Shown here: positions 37,378 to 45,960 of the stretch, piece after piece
Position numbering within the stretch: the first letter of the stretch is position 1
Layout of the letters: the number at the start of each line of letters is the position of its first letter
Translations under genes and position numbers: made by a program
Notes under the pieces: generated by a model
The model's database searches: none
The model's input: the letters and a program-made list of their open reading frames with translations, nothing else
What the model was told of the DNA's origin: nothing
Origin: Veillonella agrestimuris
Lineage (GTDB): Bacteria > Bacillota > Negativicutes > Veillonellales > Veillonellaceae
Direction of reading: 5' to 3'
Assembly: GCF_943193065.1 (NCBI RefSeq)
Contig: NZ_CALPCS010000002.1
Span: 1-64,000 of the forward strand
DNA length: 64,000 bases

Positions 37378-38254
37378 AACAATGAAATATTTCTTTAAAG
37401 AAGCGCTTAAGTCTATGAAGCGTAATGGTCTCATGACATTAGCTTCTATTTCTACAGTAGCATTGTCTTTATTTATGCTTGGCGTATTCCTTTGTGGCGT
37501 TATGAATTTAAACAATATGGCGTCTAATCTGGAAAATCAAGTACAATTAAGCGTCTATTTAAAAGATGGTCTTACTACTGAACAAATCATGGAAACAGGA
37601 AAGCAAATCAAGGCGATACCTAATTTAAAACAGCTTGAATTTGTCAATAAAGAACAGGCTATGAAAGATTTTAAAGAACGCCTTGGGGAGCAACAACAAT
37701 TAGTCAATGCTTTAGATGGGGTAAACCCGTTGCCTAATTCCTATGTACTGACTTTTGAAAACCCAGAAGATGTGAAAACAACAGCTAAGTTAGTCACTAC
37801 ATTCAGCGGTGTTGAAAGTACTCACTATGGACAAGATATCATTGAGGAATTGTTCCGCATTACTCAAGTTATTCGTTTTGGTGGTATTATACTCATTGCA
37901 TTCTTGGCAGGGGCTACATTGTTTATTATTTCCAATACGATTCGCCTCACTGTATTTGCGCGTCGCAAAGAGATTGCCATTATGAAATACGTAGGGGCTA
38001 CTAATGGATTTATTCGCTGGCCATTCTTGATTGAAGGTATGCTATTAGGTTTAATTGGTGCTATCATTGCCGTTGCTTGTGTAGGCTGGTTATACAATTT
38101 CATTACCTTAGAAGTAGCTAGATCACTAGCATTTTTCCCATTAGTACCAATGTTCCCGTTTTTCTATGACGTTATCCTTTACTTATTAGCAGGTGGTATC
38201 GTCGTAGGTGCTATTGGTAGTACCATTTCATTGCGTCAATATATGAAAGTATAA
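37367..38254 (+). CDS. ftsX: Cell-division permease-like protein FtsX
   Basis: The membrane component of FtsEX. I start it at the ATG at 37367 ([17 protein letters not shown]), with AGAGGTG about 9 nt upstream inside ftsE. The 295 residues have one N-terminal membrane segment, a large extracytoplasmic domain (about 60-165; NKEQAMKDFKERLGEQQQLV is typical) that binds hydrolases or their activators, and three C-terminal membrane segments with VFARRKEIAIMKYVGATNGFIR. The extracytoplasmic loop probably meets the coiled coil of the M23 protein encoded next. Confidence 0.95.
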   Translation: MKPRTMKYFFKEALKSMKRNGLMTLASISTVALSLFMLGVFLCGVMNLNNMASNLENQVQLSVYLKDGLTTEQIMETGKQIKAIPNLKQLEFVNKEQAMKDFKERLGEQQQLVNALDGVNPLPNSYVLTFENPEDVKTTAKLVTTFSGVESTHYGQDIIEELFRITQVIRFGGIILIAFLAGATLFIISNTIRLTVFARRKEIAIMKYVGATNGFIRWPFLIEGMLLGLIGAIIAVACVGWLYNFITLEVARSLAFFPLVPMFPFFYDVILYLLAGGIVVGAIGSTISLRQYMKV

Positions 38255-38264
38255 TAGGGGTTAT

Positions 38265-39443
38265 ATGAGACAGTATACATTTAAAACTCGCCTCTTAGCA
38301 GCCCTTTTGACAGGTTTGGTATTGACGGGAATACCGACTCATATATGGGCTGTAGATGAGGATTTAACAAATCAGTTAGATTCAATACAGCAGCAAGTTA
38401 ATGAACAGAGTTCTAAGCAAGCCAACGCTGAAGTCGTTATTGGTAGCGTATCGGAACAATTGCGACAAATTGAAGAAGAATTAAGACAGGCCAATGCTGA
38501 ATTAGCAGTTATAACAGAACAGCGCGTTGCTGTAGAAGCTGATATTGCAGTGAGTACGCAACAATTAGAAGAGGCACAACGACGTCTTGAACAACGAGAA
38601 GCTGTCTTTTATAAGCGGGTTCGCGATATTTATATCAATGGCCGTCTTAGTTATTTGGATGTTGTGATTGGCTCTAAAGACTTTACAGATTTTGCGAATC
38701 GCTTAGAAATTTTAAAACGAATCATTGACGCTGATATTAATTTGATTAATGAGATTAAAAGAGAGCGCGAAGAAATCGAGATTCGCAAACAAGAATTAGA
38801 AGCAAAACGAGCACAATTATTAGAAATTGAAAAAGCTGCTTTAGCTAAACAAGCAGAAATTGAAGCGAAAAAAGCAGAGCGTAACGAAGTATTAGCACGA
38901 GCACAAAATGATCGTGCTACAGCTATGCAAGCTATTGAAGAGTTAAATGCTGCTTCTGCACAAGTAACTGCATTGTTGCGAGAACGACAATCTGCACGTG
39001 CAGCGGAAGCCGCATCAGCGGCTGCTGCGGCCGAACAAAATGCTACTTGGTCACAAGGGTCTGGTGTTTTAGGTTGGCCTGCTAGTGGTCCTCTTACATC
39101 GTCCTTTGGTTATCGTATTCATCCAATTTGGGGGACTTCAATTCTTCATGCTGGTATCGATATTGGTGTTGATGAAGGAGATCCTGTATACGCAGCAGAT
39201 AGTGGTACTGTCGTGTGGGCTGGCTGGCTCGGTGGTTATGGTTATGCCGTTATCATCGACCATAGCAATGGTTTATCTACTCTTTACGCACATAATTCTG
39301 ATCTCGCTGTTGGCGACGGTCAATATGTTAGCAAAGGTTCGCTCATTGCTTATGCTGGTAGTACTGGTAATAGTACAGGCCCTCACGTTCACTTTGAGGT
39401 CCGCGTAGATGGGGATCCAGTAGATCCTATGGGTTATTTATAA
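38265..39443 (+). CDS. Coiled-coil M23 (LytM) peptidase, EnvC-like
   Basis: A 392-residue exported murein hydrolase. The signal sequence (about 1-30) is followed by two coiled-coil arms (about 33-115 and 160-255), an Ala-rich linker and a LytM/M23 domain (about 268-392). The zinc ligands H295, D299, H374 and H376 are all intact, unlike E. coli EnvC, whose LytM domain is degenerate and only activates amidases. It follows ftsX by 10 nt, so FtsEX probably controls it directly. Cleavage of peptide cross-links at the septum is the likely role. The S41 protease gene starts 1 nt after its stop. Confidence 0.92.
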   Translation: MRQYTFKTRLLAALLTGLVLTGIPTHIWAVDEDLTNQLDSIQQQVNEQSSKQANAEVVIGSVSEQLRQIEEELRQANAELAVITEQRVAVEADIAVSTQQLEEAQRRLEQREAVFYKRVRDIYINGRLSYLDVVIGSKDFTDFANRLEILKRIIDADINLINEIKREREEIEIRKQELEAKRAQLLEIEKAALAKQAEIEAKKAERNEVLARAQNDRATAMQAIEELNAASAQVTALLRERQSARAAEAASAAAAAEQNATWSQGSGVLGWPASGPLTSSFGYRIHPIWGTSILHAGIDIGVDEGDPVYAADSGTVVWAGWLGGYGYAVIIDHSNGLSTLYAHNSDLAVGDGQYVSKGSLIAYAGSTGNSTGPHVHFEVRVDGDPVDPMGYL

Positions 39444-39444
39444 A

Positions 39445-40581
39445 ATGAAGTGGAATATAAGAAATATATGCTGGAACCTTTTTAGATATATAGGGGCAGG
39501 CATACTCGTTATGTGGTTTACTTTTTGGTATTTATCGGGCAGTTTTTGGGGTCTCCCAAAATTCGCTTTTACCTATTATGTAGCGACACAGAAATTTATG
39601 GATCCTGTTAGTAAGGGTGAATTATTTGAAGGCGCTCTAAAAGGTATGATTGAATCCTTACAAGAACCGCATAGTGTGTATTTAGATGAAGAAGATTTAA
39701 ATACCATAAAACAACATACATCTGGTACTTATGCAGGCATTGGGATGGTCTTAGGTTACGGTGATAAAGGTCTAGAAGCAGTGACTGTTATTGATGACCA
39801 GCCAGCTTATAAAGCCGGATTAAAAAGTGGCGACTATATCATATCTATTGACGAAAAAGATACAAAAGATATGAAAATCGAAGAGGCTGCTGCAACCATA
39901 CGCGGTGAAGCTGGCACTGACGTGACTATTGTAATTGAACGGGATGGGGAAAGACAGACTTTCACTATTACTCGAGAAGAAATCACATTGCCTACTGTAA
40001 AAAGTCACATGTTAACAGATACGGTAGGATATATTCGAATTAGTCAATTTGCAGAACATACAGCAGAGGCTTTTAAAGAGCAATATGATCAATTACGAAA
40101 TAAAGGGATGACTTCATTAGTTCTTGATTTGCGTGATAATCCAGGAGGATTATTAAATAGCGCAGAAGATATTGCTAGCGTTATTATGCCAGAAGGACCT
40201 CTCGTAAGTATGACGCCACGGAGCGGTGAATCTACAATGTATAGTTCTAAAGGTGTAGATATGCCAGTGCCAATGGTCGTTTTGATTAATAAAGGTTCGG
40301 CTAGCGCTTCTGAAATTATTGCCGGTGCGGTGCAAGATCGAAAGCTAGGTACTATCGTAGGTACTACAAGTTATGGTAAAGGAACGGTGCAAACCATTTA
40401 TCCTAACTTTGATGGAGAAGGTATTAAAGTGACGATTGCTAAATATCATACTCCTAATGATCGTATTATTGATGGTATTGGTATAAAACCAGATGTAGAA
40501 GTTGAATTACCAAATGGAGTGACTCCAAATGGGACGACTTCCGATGTTCAAGTTCAAAAAGCACTAGAAGTATTGCAATAA
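39445..40581 (+). CDS. S41 carboxy-terminal processing protease
   Basis: A 378-residue CtpA/Prc-type serine protease. It has an N-terminal signal anchor (about 10-30), a PDZ domain (about 95-175; YAGIGMVLGYGDKGLEAVTVIDDQPAYKAG spans the start) and the S41 catalytic domain. The catalytic Ser lies in LINKGSASASEIIAGAVQD and the Lys in VGTTSYGKGTVQ. It is encoded immediately after the M23 hydrolase, an arrangement that suggests it processes or degrades that hydrolase or its partners in the periplasm, as Ctp proteases do elsewhere; this is inference. Confidence 0.92.
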   Translation: MKWNIRNICWNLFRYIGAGILVMWFTFWYLSGSFWGLPKFAFTYYVATQKFMDPVSKGELFEGALKGMIESLQEPHSVYLDEEDLNTIKQHTSGTYAGIGMVLGYGDKGLEAVTVIDDQPAYKAGLKSGDYIISIDEKDTKDMKIEEAAATIRGEAGTDVTIVIERDGERQTFTITREEITLPTVKSHMLTDTVGYIRISQFAEHTAEAFKEQYDQLRNKGMTSLVLDLRDNPGGLLNSAEDIASVIMPEGPLVSMTPRSGESTMYSSKGVDMPVPMVVLINKGSASASEIIAGAVQDRKLGTIVGTTSYGKGTVQTIYPNFDGEGIKVTIAKYHTPNDRIIDGIGIKPDVEVELPNGVTPNGTTSDVQVQKALEVLQ

Positions 40582-40623
40582 ACTTAGCGTTATAGCAATG
40601 GTAGTGTAGAAAAGGGAAAAATT

Positions 40624-41895
40624 ATGTTTATAGATCGCGCTCGTGTCTTTGTAAAAGCGGGTGATGGCGGTGACGGTATGTCTAGTTTCCGCAGAGAAAA
40701 ATATGTTCCTAATGGTGGGCCTAGTGGTGGCGATGGTGGCCAAGGAGCAGATATTATTTTGAAGGCTGATAAAAATATTAATACTCTTGTGGACTTCCGT
40801 TATAAACGCCAATTTAAAGCGCCACAAGGGGGCAATGGTGAAAGTTCTAATAAACATGGTCGCGGTGCCGATGATTTAGTTATTCCTGTACCGCTAGGAA
40901 CTGTTGTAAAAGATGATGAAACAGGTAAGATTTTCTGTGACCTAATTAATGATGGTGATACATTTGTCATTGCTAAAGGCGGTCGTGGCGGTCGTGGTAA
41001 CGCTCGATTTCAAACAAGTGCTAACCGGGCCCCTACCTTTGCGGAAAAGGGGGAACCAGGTGAAGAACGTTGGTTGCAATTAGAATTAAAAGTTTTGGCA
41101 GATGTAGGGTTATTGGGATATCCAAGCGTTGGTAAGTCTAGTATTTTGAGAAAAGTATCAAAAGCACAACCAGAAGTAGCAGCATATCACTTTACAACAT
41201 TAACACCCGTATTAGGGGTTGTTACCATTTCTGGAGATAGAAGTTTTGTCCTTGCTGATATTCCAGGACTTATCGAAGGGGCTAGCGAAGGTGTGGGCTT
41301 AGGGCATAACTTCCTTCGCCATGTAGAACGTACTAACATTCTCATTCATGTTCTTGACGTATCTGGTATGGAAGGCCGAGATCCAAAAGAAGATTTTGAT
41401 GCTATTAATGAAGAATTACGTAAGTATTCTGAAAGATTAGCCAATAAAAAACAAATTATAGCACTTAATAAAATCGATATGGTTTTTGATGATGAAACGA
41501 TTCCGAATACAAAGAAATATTTTGAAGATAAAGGATATGAAGTATTTCTTATCAATGCCTTAAGTGGTGATGGTTTACCAAAATTGATGGAACGTGCTTA
41601 CTATTACGTTGAAAACTATGAGCCAGAAGTAGAAGCTACTGATGATACTGTTATGTATGAAGCAAAGCCAGATACGGAATTTGTTATTACTCGCGGTGAT
41701 GATGCAGCATTCTATATTACAGGCAAACGTATAGAGCGTCTCGTAGCGATGACTAATTTAGATGATGACCAATCGTTACGTCGATTCCAACGTATTTGGA
41801 GGTTTATGGAATTAGATGCTAAGTTACGCGAAAAAGGATGTAAAGACGGCGATGAAGTAGTAATCGGCGATCAACGATTTACATTCCAAGAGTAG
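40624..41895 (+). CDS. obgE: Obg family GTPase
   Basis: ObgE/CgtA is an essential GTPase that binds the 50S subunit and links ribosome assembly to growth and stress. It has 423 residues: a glycine-rich Obg domain (about 1-158; KAGDGGDGMSSFRREKYVP), a G domain with G1 GYPSVGKSS, G3 DIPGLIEGA and G4 NKID, and a C-terminal OCT domain (about 340-423). GGGAAAAATT precedes the ATG. yhbY follows after 8 nt, then proBA, the usual Firmicutes order. Confidence 0.96.
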   Translation: MFIDRARVFVKAGDGGDGMSSFRREKYVPNGGPSGGDGGQGADIILKADKNINTLVDFRYKRQFKAPQGGNGESSNKHGRGADDLVIPVPLGTVVKDDETGKIFCDLINDGDTFVIAKGGRGGRGNARFQTSANRAPTFAEKGEPGEERWLQLELKVLADVGLLGYPSVGKSSILRKVSKAQPEVAAYHFTTLTPVLGVVTISGDRSFVLADIPGLIEGASEGVGLGHNFLRHVERTNILIHVLDVSGMEGRDPKEDFDAINEELRKYSERLANKKQIIALNKIDMVFDDETIPNTKKYFEDKGYEVFLINALSGDGLPKLMERAYYYVENYEPEVEATDDTVMYEAKPDTEFVITRGDDAAFYITGKRIERLVAMTNLDDDQSLRRFQRIWRFMELDAKLREKGCKDGDEVVIGDQRFTFQE

Positions 41896-41903
41896 GAGAT
41901 ATA

Positions 41904-42188
41904 ATGACAGGAAAACAAAAACGATATTTACGTTCTTTAGCAGCTACCATGCAACCGGTTGTGCAAATTGGTAAAAATGGCTTAGAAGATAGTGTTATCG
42001 ACAGTGCTCGAGCTGCTTTGATGGCTCGTGAGCTTATTAAGGTGAAGATGCATAATAATAGCCCAGAAGATAAAGAAGTATTCCAAGAACTAGCAGATAT
42101 GCTCGGTGCTGAATTAGTACAAATTATTGGATTTAATGGAGTCCTTTATAAAGCAAAAAAAGAACCAAAAATTATATTACCGAAATAA
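41904..42188 (+). CDS. yhbY: YhbY family RNA-binding protein (CRM domain)
   Basis: A 94-residue CRS1/YhbY (CRM) domain protein that associates with pre-50S particles in E. coli. Diagnostic sequence is LTGKQKRYLRSLAATMQPVV-like at the start (here TGKQKRYLRSLAATMQPVVQ), then QIGKNGLEDSV, ELIKVKMHNN and the GxxG-like IGFNGVLYKAK. AGGAG precedes the ATG, 8 nt after obgE. Its placement beside obgE supports a joint role in large-subunit assembly. Confidence 0.93.
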   Translation: MTGKQKRYLRSLAATMQPVVQIGKNGLEDSVIDSARAALMARELIKVKMHNNSPEDKEVFQELADMLGAELVQIIGFNGVLYKAKKEPKIILPK

Positions 42189-42223
42189 ATGATATAACCT
42201 TTTTTCCTTGAGGAGGCGATTCT

Positions 42224-43345
42224 ATGAGAGAGGCTATAAAAAATGCTAATCGTATTGTTGTAAAAGTAGGGAGTAGTACATTGTGCTATCCCAATGGTCA
42301 CTTGCATTTAGAGCGCATTGAAACATTAGTACGACAATTGTCAGATCTAGCTAATCAAGGAAAAGAGGTTATTCTTGTTTCTTCTGGTGCTACAGGTGCG
42401 GGATTAGCTCCTTTAGGATTTAAAGAAAAGCCTAGAGATTTAGTGTTGCGACAAGCTGCTGCATCGGTAGGACAAGGTGTATTGATGCATATGTATGAGC
42501 GCCTATTTAGAGAATATGGACGCACAGTTGGTCAAATTTTATTAACAAAAGAAGATAGTACGGCACGCCATAGATATTTAAATTTGCGAAATACATTACA
42601 TGCTTTATTACAGCTCAATGTTATTCCTATTATTAATGAAAATGATGTAGTTGCTATAGAAGAATATAAAATTGGTGATAATGATACATTGTCAGCTACT
42701 GTAGCAGGCATTGTAGAAGCAGATGTATTAATCATTCTTTCTGATATAGATGGTTTATATACAGCCAATCCAACTACAGACCCTAATGCTACCTTAATTA
42801 GTGAAGTATATAGTATTACTGATGAAACCTATGCGATTGCAGGGGGCGCTGGTAGTAATATGGGTACAGGCGGTATGTATACAAAAATAAAAGCTGCTCA
42901 TATGGTCACAAACTCTGGTATACATATGGTGATTACCAGTGGAGAAGAAGAAAATTCATTGCGTCGTGTATGCAAAGGTGAAGTGATAGGCACTTTATTT
43001 GTGGCCAATGAACAGAAAGTTAACCAAAAACAACATTGGCTAGCTTATGGAAAGCGTATTAATGGGACTATCCTCGTCGATAATGGTTGTGCATCGGCTG
43101 TTTTAAATCATGGGGCCAGCGTATTACCTGCTGGTATCATCGATGTAGAAGGGCAATTTGAATCAGGTGACACCGTATCTATCGTTCATGATGGAAAAGA
43201 AATTGCTCGAGGATTAGTCAATTATGATGCTCATGATTTATTGCTTATCAAAGGTCATAGCACAGCAGATATTGCTAAGGTGTTGCAAATCAATGCCACT
43301 CATGATGAAGTGATACATCGTAATAATTTGGTGATTATTCATTAG
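42224..43345 (+). CDS. proB: Glutamate 5-kinase
   Basis: First enzyme of proline synthesis: phosphorylates glutamate to glutamyl-5-phosphate. It has 373 residues, with an amino-acid kinase domain (VVKVGSSTLCYP, LVSSGATGAGLAPLG, NENDVVAIEEYKIGDND, GTGGMYTKIKAA) and a C-terminal PUA domain (about 280-360), the full E. coli-like architecture. GAGGAGG lies about 7 nt before the ATG. proA follows after 21 nt, and feedback inhibition by proline is expected from the family. Confidence 0.96.
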   Translation: MREAIKNANRIVVKVGSSTLCYPNGHLHLERIETLVRQLSDLANQGKEVILVSSGATGAGLAPLGFKEKPRDLVLRQAAASVGQGVLMHMYERLFREYGRTVGQILLTKEDSTARHRYLNLRNTLHALLQLNVIPIINENDVVAIEEYKIGDNDTLSATVAGIVEADVLIILSDIDGLYTANPTTDPNATLISEVYSITDETYAIAGGAGSNMGTGGMYTKIKAAHMVTNSGIHMVITSGEEENSLRRVCKGEVIGTLFVANEQKVNQKQHWLAYGKRINGTILVDNGCASAVLNHGASVLPAGIIDVEGQFESGDTVSIVHDGKEIARGLVNYDAHDLLLIKGHSTADIAKVLQINATHDEVIHRNNLVIIH

Positions 43346-43366
43346 AATTTACAGCAGAGGTAGTAT

Positions 43367-44620
43367 ATGAATCAATATGAATCTATTTTCCAACTTATGG
43401 GCGAATCTGCTCGTGCCGCATCTATCAAATTAAGTCAAATTTCAGAAGCGAAAATTAATGATGTATTACATGATATGGCAGAAGCACTTACTAAGCAGGA
43501 ATCATTAATATTGAAAGCAAATGAAGCAGATCTTCGATTGGCAAAAGAGAGTCAGCCTGAAGCGATGATGGATCGATTGTTATTAACACAAGAAAGAATT
43601 CATCAAATGGCTGAAGGTGTTAGACAAGTTGCATCTTTACAAAGTCCAGTAGGTACGACTCTAGAATCGATAGAACGACCTAATGGTTTGCGCATAGAAA
43701 AACGGGCTGTTCCTTTTGGTGTAATTGGTATTATTTTTGAAGCTCGTCCTAATGTAACTGTTGATGCTGGAGTTCTTTGTTTTAAAACGGCCAACGCTGT
43801 AATTCTTCGCGGTGGTAAGGAAGCTTTTCATACAAATCGTGCCATCGTATCTATCCTACAAGATGTACTAGAAGCTCATAATTTGCCAAGAGAGGCCATT
43901 CAATTAGTGGAAGTGTTAGATCGAGATGCTGTGGCAGTTTTCTTGCGTCAACGAAACTATATTGATGTCATCATTCCACGTGGTGGCGCGGGATTAATTC
44001 AACGAGTTATTAGTGAAAGCCAAATTCCTGTCATCGAAACTGGTAGCGGTATTTGTCATACCTATGTGGACGAATTTGCTGATCTAGAAATGGCTCTATC
44101 CATTGCGATGAATGCTAAAGTACAACGTCCGTCAGTATGTAATTCGATGGAAACTTTATTAGTTCATCGAGCAGTAGCAGAAGAGTTTTTGCCTGCTTTA
44201 TCACAAGCGATGGAAGAGCATAAAGTAACTATTCATGCTACCGATGATGTATTACAGTTAATTCCAGGCGTACCTGTAACCGAACTTTCATTTAGCACAG
44301 AGTATAATGATTTTGATCTTAATATTAAGATTGTTGATTCTTTGGAAGCCGCTATAGAGCATATCAATCGTTACACTACACATCACTCAGAAGCCATCGT
44401 TACGAATGATATAGAACGAGCTACCCTATTTATGAATCTCATCGATTGCTCTACGGTATATCATAATGCATCAACCCGTTTCACAGATGGCTTTGAATTT
44501 GGTTTTGGTGCAGAAATTGGTATTAGCACACAAAAATTACATGCAAGAGGGCCTATGGGATTAGCGGCGCTTACATCTTATAAATATTTCGTCTATGGTG
44601 ATGGGCAGGTTAGACAGTGA
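43367..44620 (+). CDS. proA: Gamma-glutamyl phosphate reductase
   Basis: Second enzyme of proline synthesis: reduces glutamyl-5-phosphate with NADPH to glutamate semialdehyde. It has 417 residues, with the aldehyde dehydrogenase-like fold, PFGVIGIIFEARPNVTVDA (cofactor domain), VIPRGGAGLIQ, the catalytic Cys in KVQRPSVCNSMETLLVH and the C-terminal GFGAEIGISTQKLHARGPMG. GCAGAGGTAG precedes the ATG. A small membrane ORF starts at a GTG overlapping its stop (GTGA). The last enzyme, proC, is not in the window. Confidence 0.96.
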   Translation: MNQYESIFQLMGESARAASIKLSQISEAKINDVLHDMAEALTKQESLILKANEADLRLAKESQPEAMMDRLLLTQERIHQMAEGVRQVASLQSPVGTTLESIERPNGLRIEKRAVPFGVIGIIFEARPNVTVDAGVLCFKTANAVILRGGKEAFHTNRAIVSILQDVLEAHNLPREAIQLVEVLDRDAVAVFLRQRNYIDVIIPRGGAGLIQRVISESQIPVIETGSGICHTYVDEFADLEMALSIAMNAKVQRPSVCNSMETLLVHRAVAEEFLPALSQAMEEHKVTIHATDDVLQLIPGVPVTELSFSTEYNDFDLNIKIVDSLEAAIEHINRYTTHHSEAIVTNDIERATLFMNLIDCSTVYHNASTRFTDGFEFGFGAEIGISTQKLHARGPMGLAALTSYKYFVYGDGQVRQ

Positions 44621-44766
44621 GACGATTACTGTACTTAATCAAGGCATACTATGCATATATTCAAACACCTAAAGGTCGATATGAATGGATTTCATATGGT
44701 AAGGCCATACTATTATTTATCTTGATTTGCTTTATAGTCATAAAGGGCGTGTCATATATATGGTAA
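44617..44766 (+). CDS. Small single-pass membrane protein, unknown
   Basis: A 49-residue open frame filling the whole gap between proA and nadD. It starts at a GTG that overlaps the proA stop (GTGA, 44617-44620), preceded by GGGCAGG, and ends at TAA 44764-44766, overlapping the nadD start region. The N-terminal half is basic and aromatic (RRLLYLIKAYYAYIQTPKGR) and the C-terminal half is a clear membrane helix (AILLFILICFIVIKG). I recognise no family. The tight overlaps on both sides support translation, but conservation is untested. Confidence 0.5.
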   Translation: MRRLLYLIKAYYAYIQTPKGRYEWISYGKAILLFILICFIVIKGVSYIW

Positions 44767-45383
44767 AACAGACGAGAATTGGTGTTATTGGCGGTACTTT
44801 TAATCCTATCCACTTAGGCCACTTAATGATTGCTGAAGTGGCTCGAGAAGAATTTCTCCTAGAGAAGGTTTTATTTGTCCCTTCTCGCATTCCACCTCAT
44901 AAATCTGAAGGGGTTATACCAGCGGAACATAGATATGCTATGACTGTTGCAGGAGTAGCTGACAATCCATACTTTGAAGTGTCTGATGTTGAAATGAAAC
45001 GCGACGGATTTTCTTATACGATTGAGACGATTCTCCATCTAAAATCAGAATTAGGTGATGATTGTGAAATCTATTTCATTGCTGGTACAGATACAATTAT
45101 GGATTTACCTAATTGGAAATCGATTGATGAAGTATTAGAATCTTGCCATTTTATTGGAGCTATACGGCCTAATGGAAATGATAACCGCCTAGCTTTAGAA
45201 GAGGCTATTAGATCATTAGGACCTAGAGGAAAAGATAAAATTCACTTATTAACAGTACCAGAGATGAAACTATCATCTACTTATTTACGAGATCGTCTCC
45301 AACGAGGGAAAAGCATCCGCTATATGGTACCTAAGCTTGTAGCTGATTATATTGAAAGTCATGATATTTATCAAAAGGAATAG
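44760..45383 (+). CDS. nadD: Nicotinate-nucleotide adenylyltransferase
   Basis: Adenylates nicotinate mononucleotide to deamido-NAD in NAD synthesis. I begin it at the ATG at 44760 (MVKQTRIGVIGGTFNPIHLG); an in-frame TTG 33 nt earlier has no support. The product has 207 residues, with GGTFNPIHLGHL as the nucleotidyltransferase motif, FVPSRIPPHKS, the FIAGTDTIMDLPNW region and the C-terminal SSTYLRDRLQRGKSIRYMVP (ISSTxIR motif). The ribosome site is weak (AAAGGG, 12 nt away), fitting coupling to the small ORF upstream. yqeK follows after 6 nt. Confidence 0.94.
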   Translation: MVKQTRIGVIGGTFNPIHLGHLMIAEVAREEFLLEKVLFVPSRIPPHKSEGVIPAEHRYAMTVAGVADNPYFEVSDVEMKRDGFSYTIETILHLKSELGDDCEIYFIAGTDTIMDLPNWKSIDEVLESCHFIGAIRPNGNDNRLALEEAIRSLGPRGKDKIHLLTVPEMKLSSTYLRDRLQRGKSIRYMVPKLVADYIESHDIYQKE

Positions 45384-45389
45384 TAGAGA

Positions 45390-45959
45390 ATGGATATAGA
45401 AGCGATTGAACAAGATCTATCTGAGCGATTAAGTAAAAAGAGATTTACTCATACATTAGGTGTAGTAGAGGCAGCACGAGCATTAGCTAGAATATATGGA
45501 GTTAATGAAGAGGATGCGCATATAGCTGCGTTATTACATGATTGTGGTAAAGAATTATCTTTACAAGACATGCAGTTACTAGTGCAGGATATTCCTTGTG
45601 ATGATGAGATGTTTGCTAATGGTGCGTTATTGCATGGATTGGCAGGCATGGTATTGGCTCAATCTCGCTATGGTGTGACGAAGCAAGACGTTTTAGAAGC
45701 AATTCGTGTACATACGACGGGAAAACCGAATATGTCGGAGTTAGATAAAATCATTTTTTTAGCAGATTACATTGAAAAAAATAGGGATTTCCCTGGGGTA
45801 GACTTTATACGAGAGGCGGCGAACAAAAGTCTTAATGAAGGTGTGTTAGCTGGTTACGATATGACGATACGACATCTATTAGATAAGGGGTTATCTATTT
45901 ATGTACTCACTATTTTAGGACGTAATGATATTCTACAGCACATGAGGGGAGGGAATTGA
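45390..45959 (+). CDS. yqeK: YqeK-type HD domain phosphohydrolase
   Basis: A 189-residue HD-domain protein; the family member from Bacillus has been described as a symmetrical diadenosine tetraphosphate (Ap4A) hydrolase. Metal ligands are visible in RFTHTLGVVEAARALA, AALLHDCGKELS, LLHGLAGMVLA and LADYIEKNRDFPGVDFIR. It lies between nadD and an LCP protein, the standard Firmicutes position. Only 1 nt separates its stop from the following GTG. Confidence 0.92.
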   Translation: MDIEAIEQDLSERLSKKRFTHTLGVVEAARALARIYGVNEEDAHIAALLHDCGKELSLQDMQLLVQDIPCDDEMFANGALLHGLAGMVLAQSRYGVTKQDVLEAIRVHTTGKPNMSELDKIIFLADYIEKNRDFPGVDFIREAANKSLNEGVLAGYDMTIRHLLDKGLSIYVLTILGRNDILQHMRGGN

Positions 45960-45960
45960 T

